Part shown: positions 45,008-55,591 of the stretch, piece after piece
Numbering within the stretch: the first letter of the stretch is position 1
Layout of the letters: each line of letters starts with the position of its first letter
Assembly (NCBI RefSeq): GCF_016901135.1
Contig: NZ_JAFEVL010000001.1
Location: 103,331 to 167,330 of the forward strand
Source of the DNA: Martinezella lusitana
Lineage (GTDB): Bacteria > Pseudomonadota > Alphaproteobacteria > Rhizobiales > Rhizobiaceae
Reading direction: 5' to 3'
Length of the DNA stretch: 64,000 bases
Notes under the pieces: model-generated
The model's database searches: none
What the model was told of the DNA's origin: nothing
What the model saw: only the letters and a program-made list of their open reading frames with translations
Position numbers and translations under genes: made by a program

Positions 45008-45892
45008 CTATTGTTTGAGCTTGTGCTCTTCGACCTTGAGCGCATCGGCTAGCCGCGCCTTGGCCGAACCCGGCTGCAGCGGCTTCTGCTGGCTTTCATG
45101 CGGCGTCCAGCCAGATGCATAGATGATCGAGAAGGTCGCCCTGATCCTGCCGTCGGCATCGGAATAGCGCTCTGCATAAAGCTCGGCCGCGCGCAGGAAA
45201 AAGGCGCGTGTCAGCGGCTTGTGGCTGCGATCGGCAAGCGGATTGGTCATGCCCATGGCGCGCAGGTCGCGCATCAGCGCGAACAGGTTGTCGTAGCGCA
45301 CCGTATAGGTCTCGGCGTCTATGACCGGCAGGGTAAAGCCAGCGCGCTGCAGGAGGCCGCCGACATCGCGGACATCGGCAAAGGGGATGACGCGCGGGCT
45401 GGCTCCACCAGTCAGTTCGACCTCGGTGGCCAGCAGCACGTCACGCAATTCCTGCAGGGTTCCCAAGCCTGGGATCGCCGCCAGGAAAAGGCCGTCAGCC
45501 TTCAGCGCACGGCGGACCTGGATGAAGACGCCTGGCGTGTCGTTCGTGACATGCAAGCTGAGGGGAGAGAGGACAAGATTGACTGCCTCCGCCTCCAGCG
45601 GCAGCTCCTCCAGCGGTGCCTCGATCACGGTCTCGCCGGGCGCGGCAAAGCCCGTTTCGATTTCGATCCTGCTGAGATGGCCGATCTTGCCGGTCGCCAG
45701 CGCCATGCGCGCCGTGATACCGGTCGCGCCGTGAAGCTCCACCGCTTCGTCGAAATGCCGTTCGATGACACCAAGTCGCTCCGCCAGTTCGCTCGCCGCG
45801 ATGTCAAGAAGAAACGCGGCCTTGACGTCGCCCTGTCTCAGCGCCCGGCGTTTGCGGGCGGCGAGCAGCGATTGGTCGAACACGATTTCCAT
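45008..45892 (-). CDS. SAM-dependent methyltransferase, BioC/NDUFAF5-like
   Basis: 294 residues from ATG 45892, with AGGAAA 5 nt upstream. The core has VNLVLSPLSLHVTNDTPGVF and IQVRRALKADGLFLAAIPGLGTL in adjacent positions, where the order matches BioC and the mitochondrial complex I factor NDUFAF5 (FDQSLLAARKRRAL at the N-terminus is their typical start). NDUFAF5 relatives hydroxylate an arginine of NDUFS7; the rhizobial role is inferred. Divergent from comF. Confidence 0.87.
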   Translation of the reverse strand: MEIVFDQSLLAARKRRALRQGDVKAAFLLDIAASELAERLGVIERHFDEAVELHGATGITARMALATGKIGHLSRIEIETGFAAPGETVIEAPLEELPLEAEAVNLVLSPLSLHVTNDTPGVFIQVRRALKADGLFLAAIPGLGTLQELRDVLLATEVELTGGASPRVIPFADVRDVGGLLQRAGFTLPVIDAETYTVRYDNLFALMRDLRAMGMTNPLADRSHKPLTRAFFLRAAELYAERYSDADGRIRATFSIIYASGWTPHESQQKPLQPGSAKARLADALKVEEHKLKQ

Positions 45893-45987
45893 GGCGGTTT
45901 CCTGCAATATCATCACTTCGGCGGGGCGTGACGAGCACGCGCGTTTTCCCTTCGCAAAGCCTGCGGGAAAAAGCTAGTGTCAATCAT

Positions 45988-46764
45988 ATGGGAATGATGG
46001 GGCGCGAAATCACGCTATCGAGATTGCAGTCCGGGCTGATAAGGCCTTGGCTGGTGCTGGCCGATCTGGTCTATCCGCCTGCCTGTCCCGGTTGCGGGGT
46101 TTCGGTTGGCGCGCATCGCGGTCTCTGTCCGGCCTGCTGGTCCGGCATCCGTTTCATCGAGCGGTCCTATTGCGAGGTTCTGGGCAGCCCGTTTTCCCAT
46201 GATCTCGGGGCCGGGATCCTCAGCGCCGAGGCGATCGCCGATCCGCCTGTTTTCGACCGGCTGCGTTCCGCCGCCGTTCATGACGGCATCGTGCGGGACC
46301 TCGTTCTCAGCTTGAAATATCGCGATCGCACCGATCTGGCGCCAGTGATGGCCGGCTGGATGCTGCGCGCCAGCGACGGCACGGTCGCCGCATGCGACGT
46401 AATCATCCCGGTGCCGCTGCACCGCGCGCGGCTGTTTGCGCGCAAATACAATCAGGCGGCCGAGCTCGCCCGCCATCTTGCCCGCCTTTCGGGCAAACCG
46501 CTGCTCGCGGCGACATTGTTGCGCGTCAAGCGCACGAGCCAGCAGGTCGGCCTCGGCGCCAAGGCGCGGCAGGATAATGTGCGCGGGGCATTTGCCTTAT
46601 CCGAGCATCGTGCCGCCGATGTGTTCGGTCGGCGCGTCGTGCTTGTAGACGATGTCTATACCACCGGCGCGACGGTGGCTGCGGCGACGCGCGCCCTGAA
46701 GAAAGCCGGTGCGGCGGATGTGACGGTTTTGACCTTTGCAAGGGTCGTCGGCCATCTTATATGA
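45988..46764 (+). CDS. comF: ComF family phosphoribosyltransferase-like protein
   Basis: 258 residues. An N-terminal zinc ribbon (CPGCG and CPACW) is followed by a PRTase fold with VVLVDDVYTTGATVAAATRAL as the PRPP motif. ComF proteins are needed for DNA uptake in Haemophilus and Bacillus; in rhizobia their role is not defined. The ATG at 45988 lacks a clear ribosome binding site and one at 45994 is possible. grxC follows after 30 bp. Confidence 0.88.
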   Translation: MGMMGREITLSRLQSGLIRPWLVLADLVYPPACPGCGVSVGAHRGLCPACWSGIRFIERSYCEVLGSPFSHDLGAGILSAEAIADPPVFDRLRSAAVHDGIVRDLVLSLKYRDRTDLAPVMAGWMLRASDGTVAACDVIIPVPLHRARLFARKYNQAAELARHLARLSGKPLLAATLLRVKRTSQQVGLGAKARQDNVRGAFALSEHRAADVFGRRVVLVDDVYTTGATVAAATRALKKAGAADVTVLTFARVVGHLI

Positions 46765-46794
46765 CTGTGAACCTGTACTTTTCCGGAGTGGATC

Positions 46795-47052
46795 ATGACA
46801 TCCGTCGTTATCTATACGCGTGAATTCTGCGGCTATTGCGCCCGGGCGAAATCGCTGCTCGAATCCAAGGGCGTCGATTATGTCGAGCACAATGCGACCT
46901 ATTCGCCCGAGCTGCGCCAGGAGATGATATCAAAGGCAAATGGCCGTTCGACCTTTCCGCAGATCTTCATCAATGGCGAGCATGTTGGTGGCTGCGACGA
47001 CATTCATGCGCTCGAGCGGGCCGGCAAGCTCGATCCGATGCTCGCTGCCTGA
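46795..47052 (+). CDS. grxC: Glutaredoxin 3
   Basis: 85-residue dithiol glutaredoxin using glutathione to reduce disulfides. The active site is CGYC at residues 12-15, with FPQIFINGEHVGGCDD as the glutathione-binding TVP-equivalent and GG motif. It is followed after 21 bp by the Nit1-like amidase, in a row that reads comF-grxC-nit-DUF1178-DUF3291. Confidence 0.95.
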   Translation: MTSVVIYTREFCGYCARAKSLLESKGVDYVEHNATYSPELRQEMISKANGRSTFPQIFINGEHVGGCDDIHALERAGKLDPMLAA

Positions 47053-47073
47053 ACCGCTTTCGCAACGGAGACG

Positions 47074-47934
47074 ATGATGACCTTCAAAGCTGCCGCCATT
47101 CAGATGTGCTCCGGTGTCGATCCGGTGAAGAACGCAGGCGACATGGCGCGTCTGGTCCGTGAAGCCGCTTCGCAAGGTGCTGTCTATGTACAGACGCCGG
47201 AGATGACGGGCGCCGTACAGAAGGATCGACCCGGTCTGCGCGCCGTATTGCGTGACGAGGCAGGCGACATCATCGTCAAGACGGCAGCCGAGCTGGCGAA
47301 GGAACTCGGCATCTATCTCCATATCGGCTCGACGGCTATCGCGCTCGACGACGGCAAGATCGCCAATCGAGGCTTCCTCTTCGGTCCCGACGGCAAGCTC
47401 ATCAACCGTTACGACAAGATCCATATGTTCGACGTCGATCTCGACAATGGCGAGAGCTGGCGCGAGAGCGCGGTCTATCGGCCCGGCTCAGAGGCACGTA
47501 TCACGTCGCTGCCCTTTGCCGAGCTTGGCTTTTCCATCTGCTACGACGTGCGTTTTCCGCAGCTCTTCCGCGCCCAGGCCGTGGCCGGCGCCGAAGTGAT
47601 GACGGTCCCTGCTGCCTTCACCAGGCAGACCGGCGAGGCGCATTGGGAAATCCTGCTGCGCGCCCGCGCCATCGAGAACGGCATGTTCGTCATCGCCGCC
47701 GCGCAGGCCGGCAAGCATGAGGACGGTCGTGAGACCTTCGGTCACTCGATGATCATCGATCCCTGGGGCAAGGTGCTGGCGTCGGCCGGCGGTACGGGCG
47801 AGGCGGTCGTTATCGCCGAGATCGATATCGCGGCGGTGAAAGCAGCCCATGACAAAATTCCTAACCTGAAGAATGCACGCGAATTTTCGCTGGAAAAGAT
47901 CGCGACGCCGGCGGCTGGAGGCGTCGCTGCTTGA
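47074..47934 (+). CDS. Nitrilase-family amidase, probable deaminated glutathione amidase
   Basis: 286 residues, carbon-nitrogen hydrolase fold. Catalytic triad visible: E43 (QTPEMTG), K115 (NRYDKIHMFDVDL), C156 (GFSICYDVRFP). The block TGEAHWEILLRARAIEN and the RYDKIHMFDVD sequence are those of Nit1, which repairs deaminated glutathione by hydrolysing it to alpha-ketoglutarate and Cys-Gly. Its position after grxC supports this. Other CN-hydrolase substrates cannot be excluded. Ends in TTGA overlap with the DUF1178 gene. Confidence 0.88.
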   Translation: MMTFKAAAIQMCSGVDPVKNAGDMARLVREAASQGAVYVQTPEMTGAVQKDRPGLRAVLRDEAGDIIVKTAAELAKELGIYLHIGSTAIALDDGKIANRGFLFGPDGKLINRYDKIHMFDVDLDNGESWRESAVYRPGSEARITSLPFAELGFSICYDVRFPQLFRAQAVAGAEVMTVPAAFTRQTGEAHWEILLRARAIENGMFVIAAAQAGKHEDGRETFGHSMIIDPWGKVLASAGGTGEAVVIAEIDIAAVKAAHDKIPNLKNAREFSLEKIATPAAGGVAA

Positions 47935-48359
47935 TCCGCTACTCCCTTAGTTGTGACAATGCCCATGAGTTCGAGGGCTGGTTTTCGGAAAGTGCTGATT
48001 TCGACCGCCAGGTCGAAAGCGGTTTCCTGACGTGCCCTGTCTGCAATTCCGCCGCGATTTCCAAGCTGCTGATGGCGCCGTCGGTTTCGACGGCGCGCAA
48101 GAAGAACGAGATGCAGACGCTTGCGATGGATGCGGCCCGCAAGGAGGCGATCGTCAAGCTCAAGGAAGCGGTCGAGGCAATCAAGGCCAATACCGAGGAT
48201 GTCGGCACGAAATTCCCGGAAGAGGCCCGCAAGATCCACTATGGCGAGGCGGATGCGCGTGGGATTATCGGCAAGGCGACGCCGGACGAGGCGCAAGCCC
48301 TTGTCGAAGAAGGCATCGAAATCGCCGCTATCCCGGTCCTGCCCGACGATATCAACTGA
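47931..48359 (+). CDS. DUF1178 family protein
   Basis: 142 residues starting at TTG 47931, which overlaps the amidase stop (TTGA); GGAGG at 47917-47921 supports it. N-terminal IRYSLSCDNAHEFEGWFSES and the single CPVCNS pair are the family hallmark, suggesting a zinc-ribbon-like fold; the rest is helical (KLKEAVEAIKANTEDVG). Function unknown. It is almost always beside the glutaredoxin/nitrilase genes in alphaproteobacteria. The stop overlaps the next start (TGATG). Confidence 0.88.
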   Translation: MIRYSLSCDNAHEFEGWFSESADFDRQVESGFLTCPVCNSAAISKLLMAPSVSTARKKNEMQTLAMDAARKEAIVKLKEAVEAIKANTEDVGTKFPEEARKIHYGEADARGIIGKATPDEAQALVEEGIEIAAIPVLPDDIN

Positions 48360-48946
48360 TGCCGGCGAGCGCCGGCAAACATCTGGTCATGTATAATTTC
48401 GGGCTGCATGTCGCGGCCTATGAAAGCCCTGAGGTCGAAGGATTTCGCCTGCGCGAAGCGGCAAATTTCGAGGCCGCCGCCCGAGCTCATGGCTTCATTG
48501 GCCGCTCCGGCTATGGCGGGGAGGCCGATGCTCCCCGTTGGGGCGAACAGGTCTTTCCGCGTTTCATCGAAGGCAGCGGCTTTGCGACCGCGCCGTCGTC
48601 GCTATCGCTCTGGGCCGATATCGAGTCGCTGATGGCGTTCAGCTATAGCGGCGTGCATGCGGATGCCTTGAAACATGCGCGGCATTGGAATGTCAGGCAA
48701 AGCTGGCCGCCGCTGGTTCTCTGGTGGATGGATGCCGATGTGGTTCCGAAATGGAAAGACGGTGTCGAGCGGCTGGAACATCTTCACGACAACGGGCCAA
48801 GCGCTGGCGCATTCTCGTTCAAGCATCCCTACTGTCCTGACGGCAAACCCGCCGAGATCGACCGTGGCCGGGTGAAGGAAATTGCCGCCCTGAATGCCAC
48901 AGGCCAAGGTGACCTGCTGGCGCATGTCCGGATGCTGAAAGTCTAG
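48359..48946 (+). CDS. DUF3291-like protein
   Basis: 195 residues, start ATG 48359 overlapping the DUF1178 stop by 1 nt. Resembles DUF3291: LWADIESLMAFSYSGVHADALKH, then WPPLVLWWMDADVVPKWKDGVE in two parts, typical of this dimeric alpha-beta barrel family. No biochemical role is known. Last gene of the grxC row. In the other frame an open reading run from 48032 is only its upstream extension across DUF1178. Confidence 0.8.
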   Translation: MPASAGKHLVMYNFGLHVAAYESPEVEGFRLREAANFEAAARAHGFIGRSGYGGEADAPRWGEQVFPRFIEGSGFATAPSSLSLWADIESLMAFSYSGVHADALKHARHWNVRQSWPPLVLWWMDADVVPKWKDGVERLEHLHDNGPSAGAFSFKHPYCPDGKPAEIDRGRVKEIAALNATGQGDLLAHVRMLKV

Positions 48947-48972
48947 GCCGCAATTGCCTGCTTTCGGCTTTA

Positions 48973-49719
48973 TTAGGCCGACCGCTTTGCCAGCAGCATG
49001 TAGTTCACATCCATATCCTTCGACAGGTTCCAGCGGTCCTGCAGCGGGGAATAGAACACGCCGGTACGGGCTATGATGTCCATCCCATCGGCGGTAAGCG
49101 GCTTTTCGATCTCTTCCGGGCGAACGAGCTTTTCATACTGATGCGTGCCGCGCGGCAGCCAGCGCAGGACGTTTTCGGCGGCAAAGATGGCAAGCGCCGC
49201 CGCCTTCATCGTGCGGTTGATCGTGGCGACGAACATCAGGCCGCCGGGCCGCACCATTTTCGCGCAGGTCGATAGGAAGAACTCGACGTCGGCGACATGC
49301 TCGACCACTTCCATGTTCAGCACGATATCGAAGGTCTCGCCGGCTTCGGCGAGCTGCTCGGCGGTGACGGCGCGATAGTCGACGGCAATGCCGGAGGCCT
49401 TTGCGTGCGTCGAGGCGATGCCGATATTCTTTTCCGAGGGGTCGGCGCCGACGACGGAGGCGCCCATGCGCGCCATCGGCTCCGACAGCAATCCGCCGCC
49501 GCAGCCGATATCGAGCACGCGCAGGCCCTCCAGAGGCCGGCCGCTCTTCGGGTCGCGACCGAAGTTTTCGCAGGCATGGTCACGGATATAGGCAAGGCGC
49601 ACCGGATTGAATTTGTGCAGCGGCTTGAACTTGCCGGTCGGGCTCCACCATTCGGCGGCCATGGCGGAGAAACGGTCCACTTCGCTCTGGTCGATCGTGC
49701 TTTTCGCCGCTTCGGTCAT
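48973..49719 (-). CDS. ubiG: Ubiquinone biosynthesis O-methyltransferase
   Basis: Performs the two O-methylations of ubiquinone synthesis. 248 residues. [20 protein letters not shown] is motif [17 protein letters not shown] motif II, and [20 protein letters not shown] the UbiG signature; [17 protein letters not shown] ends it. AGGGAG precedes the ATG. It is convergent with the DUF3291 gene and divergent from the exported protein gene. Confidence 0.95.
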   Translation of the reverse strand: MTEAAKSTIDQSEVDRFSAMAAEWWSPTGKFKPLHKFNPVRLAYIRDHACENFGRDPKSGRPLEGLRVLDIGCGGGLLSEPMARMGASVVGADPSEKNIGIASTHAKASGIAVDYRAVTAEQLAEAGETFDIVLNMEVVEHVADVEFFLSTCAKMVRPGGLMFVATINRTMKAAALAIFAAENVLRWLPRGTHQYEKLVRPEEIEKPLTADGMDIIARTGVFYSPLQDRWNLSKDMDVNYMLLAKRSA

Positions 49720-49979
49720 GGCTCACTCCCTGGTCTGTGCCGCGCCACTCGTTCGGACGGTCGCGAGGAATAATCTGTCGGATGTGAAGTCGGACGATCG
49801 GCGACCGATGTCAAGGGCTGGGCCTTCGATGCTGTCCGCCGGCTGTCCCGATCGGTGATAGCGGCCGGCAGACGGTGGTTGACAACGAACCGTCGCATGG
49901 CCGATCAATCGCCGGGGCTATCAAATGGACTTGCAGAGCCGGATCGATTCCGATCGGACGACTTGGGGAGGAGTTCCTT

Positions 49980-50606
49980 ATGAGAACACTACGTTTCGCG
50001 ACCGCGATTGCAATTGCCTGTCTGGCGGTCGCTCCGGCGATGGCCGGCGACGGCAAGGGGTTTCGCCTGACGATCGATGGCGTCGAGGTGGGCATCAATC
50101 CCGGCGACACGATCGACATGACCATGAAGGATGGCCGCAAGCTGTCGGTGGCGCTGCAGCGCAGCGAAACAGTGACGTTCACCGGTACCAAGTTCTCCTT
50201 CGATCATGATGGCCAGTTCACGGTCGCCAAGACCGATCTCGGCGGCGGCGTGCAGCAATATGCGCTGATGACGCCGATCGGCACCGGGATCATCGTACAG
50301 GAATATAAGGGGCTCAACCCTTCGAGCATCACCGATTTCGTGCTGCAGCAGATGGTGCAGGAGAGCATCAATGGCGGCGCCAATATGACGAAGGAAACCG
50401 CGCAACGGACGCTTCCCGGCGGCAGCGTGCTGAAGGGTGTCAAGGCGGAAACCGCCTCGGATGACGATGTCATGGATTATGAGATCGTGGCGACGGGACG
50501 GCCGGACGGCGGCGTGCTTGTCGCCACCTTCCTCAATAAGGAGAATATCCCCAAGGAGGGGGCGATCCTGAACAAGATGTGGTCGAGCCTAAAAGTGGAG
50601 TATTAA
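49980..50606 (+). CDS. Exported protein, unknown
   Basis: 208 residues from ATG 49980, with AGGAG 6 nt upstream. A signal peptide (LRFATAIAIACLAVAPAMA, cleaved before GDG) precedes a domain without recognised motif: TIDGVEVGINPGDTIDMTMKD, VQQYALMTPIGTGIIVQEY, MTKETAQRTLPGGSVLKGV. The pattern is mixed alpha/beta and soluble. Stands alone between ubiG (divergent) and lysC. No function assigned. Confidence 0.8.
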   Translation: MRTLRFATAIAIACLAVAPAMAGDGKGFRLTIDGVEVGINPGDTIDMTMKDGRKLSVALQRSETVTFTGTKFSFDHDGQFTVAKTDLGGGVQQYALMTPIGTGIIVQEYKGLNPSSITDFVLQQMVQESINGGANMTKETAQRTLPGGSVLKGVKAETASDDDVMDYEIVATGRPDGGVLVATFLNKENIPKEGAILNKMWSSLKVEY

Positions 50607-50778
50607 GGGAAGCTATTGTGGATGTCGGCTGCGCCAACCTATTGCACCCGCCTGCCAAACTCGCTAAGAGACGCCCCCATTGAGATCAAGCTTTTCCGGC
50701 TACCAAACCGGAAGGGTGATTTTGCATGCCGGGCTTATCGCATTTCGGCCGCCCGGCGCCGGGTACTGGTAGAGGCAC

Positions 50779-52053
50779 ATGGCACGCATCGTGATGAAAT
50801 TCGGCGGAACGTCCGTCGCGGATCTGGACCGTATCAAGAATGTCGCACGCCATGTGAAACGTGAAGTCGACGCCGGCCATGAGGTCGCGGTCGTCGTTTC
50901 CGCCATGTCCGGCAAGACGAACGAGCTGGTCGGCTGGGTCCAGAACATGCCGAAGGTCGCCGGTGCCGATCATTCGATCTACGATGCGCGCGAATATGAT
51001 GCTGTTGTCGCTTCCGGCGAGCAGGTGACATCGGGCCTGCTGGCGATCGCACTGCAAGCCATGGGCATCAACGCCCGCTCCTGGCAGGGCTGGCAGATCC
51101 CGATCCGGACCGACAACGCGCATGGCGCCGCGCGCATTCTCGAAATCGACGGCGGCGAAATGATCCGCCGCATGGGAGAAGGCCAGGTGGCTGTCGTCGC
51201 CGGCTTCCAGGGGCTTGGCCCGGACAACCGCCTCTCGACGCTCGGTCGCGGCGGTTCCGATACGTCGGCGGTGGCGATTGCCGCTGCCGTCAAGGCTGAT
51301 CGCTGTGATATCTATACCGACGTCGACGGTGTCTACACGACCGATCCGCGCATCGAGCCGAAGGCGCGCCGCCTGAAGAAGATCGCTTTCGAGGAAATGC
51401 TCGAAATGGCGTCTCTCGGCGCCAAGGTGCTGCAAGTGCGCTCGGTCGAGCTGGCCATGGTCTTTAAGGTTCGCACCTTCGTGCGCTCCTCTTTTGAAGA
51501 TCCCGATGCTCCGGGCATGGGCGATCTCTTGAACCCGCCCGGAACGCTGATTTGTGACGAGGAAGAAATCGTGGAACAGGAAGTAGTCACCGGCATTGCC
51601 TATGCCAAGGATGAGGCCCAGATCTCGCTGCGCCGTCTTGCCGACCGGCCGGGCGTTTCCGCCGCGATCTTCGGGCCGCTGGCCGAAAACCACATCAATG
51701 TCGACATGATCGTCCAGAATATTTCCGAGGACGGCTCCAAGACCGACATGACCTTCACGGTTCCTTCGGGTGATGTCGACAAGGCGCTGCGCGTTCTCGG
51801 CGAGAACAAGGAAAAAATCGGCTACGACGTGATCCAAAACGAATCAGGTCTGGTCAAGGTTTCGGTGATCGGCGTCGGCATGCGTTCGCACGCTGGCGTT
51901 GCTGCGACCGCTTTCCGTGCACTTGCCGAAAAAGGTATCAACATCAAGGCCATTACGACGTCAGAAATCAAGATTTCCATTCTGATCGACGGTCCTTATG
52001 CAGAACTGGCAGTCAGGACTTTGCATTCCTGCTACGGTCTGGATAAGAGTTGA
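50779..52053 (+). CDS. lysC: Aspartate kinase
   Basis: First step of the lysine, threonine and methionine pathway; 424 residues. The N-terminal MKFGGTSVADLDRI is the kinase signature, GRGGSDTSAVAIAAAV the ATP site, and two ACT domains in the C-terminal third (SVIGVGMRSHAGVAATAFRAL) mediate feedback by lysine or threonine. lysA is in the same window. A small hairpin (50694-50699 with 50708-50713) sits before the start; no lysine riboswitch is seen. Confidence 0.96.
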   Translation: MARIVMKFGGTSVADLDRIKNVARHVKREVDAGHEVAVVVSAMSGKTNELVGWVQNMPKVAGADHSIYDAREYDAVVASGEQVTSGLLAIALQAMGINARSWQGWQIPIRTDNAHGAARILEIDGGEMIRRMGEGQVAVVAGFQGLGPDNRLSTLGRGGSDTSAVAIAAAVKADRCDIYTDVDGVYTTDPRIEPKARRLKKIAFEEMLEMASLGAKVLQVRSVELAMVFKVRTFVRSSFEDPDAPGMGDLLNPPGTLICDEEEIVEQEVVTGIAYAKDEAQISLRRLADRPGVSAAIFGPLAENHINVDMIVQNISEDGSKTDMTFTVPSGDVDKALRVLGENKEKIGYDVIQNESGLVKVSVIGVGMRSHAGVAATAFRALAEKGINIKAITTSEIKISILIDGPYAELAVRTLHSCYGLDKS

Positions 52054-52153
52054 TACAGGACTGCTGACGACGGACCGTGACGGAGGCGAGTTTCGGCTGC
52101 CCCTGACGCGGGCAAGAGTGGCATGACATCTTGATTCGGGAGCTAGAGACGCA

Positions 52154-54421
52154 ATGAGAGACCTATCCGGCGGTCCACGCGTTCTGCTCAAGCGGCTGCG
52201 CGAATTGATGGCGGAGCCGCTGGAGCCGCAGGAGCGTCTTGACCGGATCGTTCGCCAGATCGCCAGCAACATGGTCGCCGAAGTCTGCTCGGTCTATGTA
52301 CTGCGCGCCGACGGGGTCCTCGAGCTCTACGCCACCGAGGGCCTCAACAAGGAAGCTGTCCACCTTTCGCAATTGAAGATGGGGCAAGGCCTGGTCGGCA
52401 CGATCGCCGCCTCCGCCCAGCCGCTCAACCTGTCCGACGCGCAATCGCATCCCGCCTTCCGCTACCTGCCGGAAACCGGCGAAGAGATCTACCATTCCTT
52501 CCTCGGCGTGCCGATCCTGCGCACCGGCCGCTCGCTCGGCGTTCTCGTCGTTCAGAACAAGGCCAGCCGGACCTATCGCGAAGAAGAGCTGGAAGCGCTC
52601 GAAACCACGGCGATGGTGCTGGCCGAAATGATCGCCACCGGCGAGCTGAAGAAGATCACCAAGCCCGGCCTGGAGCTCGATCTCACCCGTTCGGTCACCA
52701 TCGACGGCGACTGCTACAATGAAGGCATCGGCCTCGGCTATGTCGTGCTGCATGAGCCGCGCATCGTCGTCACCAACCTGCTGAACGAAGATGCCGACAA
52801 GGAAATCGGCCGGCTGGCCGAAGCGCTCGGTTCGCTGCGTATTTCGATCGACGACATGCTGTCGCGCCGCGACGTCTCCATGGAAGGTGAGCATCGCGAG
52901 GTGCTTGAAACCTATCGCATGTTTGCGCACGATCAGGGTTGGGTGCGCAAGCTCGAAGAAGCCGTGCGCAACGGCCTGACGGCGGAAGCCGCTGTCGAAA
53001 AAGTGCAGAGCGATACCAAGGCGCGGATGATGCGCCTGACCGATCCCTATCTGCGCGAGCGCATGCACGATTTCGAGGACCTGGCGAACCGGTTGCTCAG
53101 GCAGCTCATCGGCCATTCGGGTCGCACAAAAGCCGAAGGTTTCCCGAACGATGCGATCATCTTCGCGCGCGCCATGGGTGCTGCCGAACTGCTCGACTAT
53201 CCCCGCGCCAATATTCGCGGCCTGGTGCTGGAAGAGGGCGCGGTTACGAGCCACGTCGTCATCGTTGCCCGTGCCATGGGCATTGCAGTCATTGGCCAGG
53301 CGACCGGGATTGTCGCCCTTGCTGAAAACGGCGATTCGGTCATCATCGATGGCGATGGCGGCCATGTGCATCTCCGGCCGATGGCCGATCATCAGCGTTC
53401 CTACGAGGAAAAGGTGCGTTTTCGCGCCCGCCGGCAGGAGCAATTCCGCGCGCTGCGCTCGGTCGAGCCGGTCACCAAGGACGGTCAGCGCATTTCATTG
53501 CAGATGAATGCCGGCCTGCTGGTCGATCTGCCGCAGCTTGCCGAATCCGGTGCCGAAGGCATTGGCCTGTTCCGCACCGAACTGCAATTCATGATCGCCT
53601 CGACCATGCCCAAGGCGGATGAGCAGGAAGCGTTCTACCGCAATGTGTTAAAGCAGGCGGACGGGCGTGTCGTCACCTTCAGAACGCTTGATATCGGCGG
53701 CGACAAGGTCGTGTCCTATTTCCGCGCGCATGAGGAAGAGAATCCAGCCCTTGGCTGGCGCGCCATTCGCCTCTCTCTCGATCGTCCGGGCTTGCTGCGC
53801 ATGCAGCTCAGGGCCATGCTGAAGGCGGCGGCCGACGGCGAGTTGAAGTTGATGGTGCCGATGGTCACCGAGGTCTCCGAGATCAAGGCGGTGCGCGAGC
53901 TGTTGCAGAAGGAAGTGCAGCATCTCTCCCGTTTCGGGCATAGCTTGCCGCGCAAGCTGCAGTTCGGCGCCATGCTGGAAGTGCCGGCGCTGCTGTGGCA
54001 ACTGGACGAGCTGATGGCGGAAGTCGATTTCGTCTCGGTCGGCTCCAACGATCTGTTCCAGTTCTCGATGGCGGTGGATCGCGGCAATGCCCGCGTGGCG
54101 GATCGCTTCGATCCGCTCGACCGGCCGTTCCTGCGTATTCTTCGGGATATCGTGCGCGCCGGTGAGCGTAACAAGACGCCGGTGACGCTTTGCGGCGAAC
54201 TGGCCGGCAAGACGATTTCGGCTATGGCACTGCTTGGCCTCGGCTTCCGTTCGGTATCGATGTCGCCGGCCTCGATCGGTCCGGTCAAGGCGATGCTTCT
54301 GGGGCTTGATCTCCAGGCCCTCGCGACCGTCATGGAGGAGGCACTGAACGACAAGCGTCCGACGACCTCGATGCGCGATATCCTTGTGCATTTCGCCGAA
54401 AGCCACAATATTCCGCTTTAG
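52154..54421 (+). CDS. ptsP: PTS-Ntr enzyme I (PtsP)
   Basis: EI-Ntr of the nitrogen-linked PTS, which phosphorylates NPr from PEP and controls potassium, carbon and nitrogen balance. 755 residues: an N-terminal GAF domain (about 20-165), the EI N-terminal domain with the phosphohistidine H367 in GAVTSHVVIVARAMG, and the PEP-binding barrel with GLFRTELQFM and SVGSNDLFQFSMAVDRG. It follows lysC by 100 bp, the usual alphaproteobacterial order. A degraded repeat copy starts within its stop codon. Confidence 0.95.
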   Translation: MRDLSGGPRVLLKRLRELMAEPLEPQERLDRIVRQIASNMVAEVCSVYVLRADGVLELYATEGLNKEAVHLSQLKMGQGLVGTIAASAQPLNLSDAQSHPAFRYLPETGEEIYHSFLGVPILRTGRSLGVLVVQNKASRTYREEELEALETTAMVLAEMIATGELKKITKPGLELDLTRSVTIDGDCYNEGIGLGYVVLHEPRIVVTNLLNEDADKEIGRLAEALGSLRISIDDMLSRRDVSMEGEHREVLETYRMFAHDQGWVRKLEEAVRNGLTAEAAVEKVQSDTKARMMRLTDPYLRERMHDFEDLANRLLRQLIGHSGRTKAEGFPNDAIIFARAMGAAELLDYPRANIRGLVLEEGAVTSHVVIVARAMGIAVIGQATGIVALAENGDSVIIDGDGGHVHLRPMADHQRSYEEKVRFRARRQEQFRALRSVEPVTKDGQRISLQMNAGLLVDLPQLAESGAEGIGLFRTELQFMIASTMPKADEQEAFYRNVLKQADGRVVTFRTLDIGGDKVVSYFRAHEEENPALGWRAIRLSLDRPGLLRMQLRAMLKAAADGELKLMVPMVTEVSEIKAVRELLQKEVQHLSRFGHSLPRKLQFGAMLEVPALLWQLDELMAEVDFVSVGSNDLFQFSMAVDRGNARVADRFDPLDRPFLRILRDIVRAGERNKTPVTLCGELAGKTISAMALLGLGFRSVSMSPASIGPVKAMLLGLDLQALATVMEEALNDKRPTTSMRDILVHFAESHNIPL

Positions 54422-54475
54422 CGTGTGATCCCGAAAGTCGATAAGCGGTTTGCGGACAAGATCATGCGCATCACA
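54419..54475. repeat. Degraded AGCGTG(T)GATCCCGAAAG repeat at ptsP end
   Basis: TAGCGTGTGATCCCGAAAGTCG, starting in the ptsP stop, and GATCATGCGCATCACA resemble the GAGCGTGATGCCGAAAAGTG element at 9578. Arms are imperfect. Confidence 0.45.
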
Positions 54476-54511
54476 TCACAGCAGATATAATAAGAAGAAT
54501 TGGAGTCTAGG

Positions 54512-55587
<1,076 letters not shown>

Positions 55588-55591
<4 letters not shown>

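Noticed and set aside
50607..50778. Lysine riboswitch upstream of lysC
   Set aside because: Only a 6-bp hairpin is seen; none of the conserved lysine riboswitch core could be recognised.
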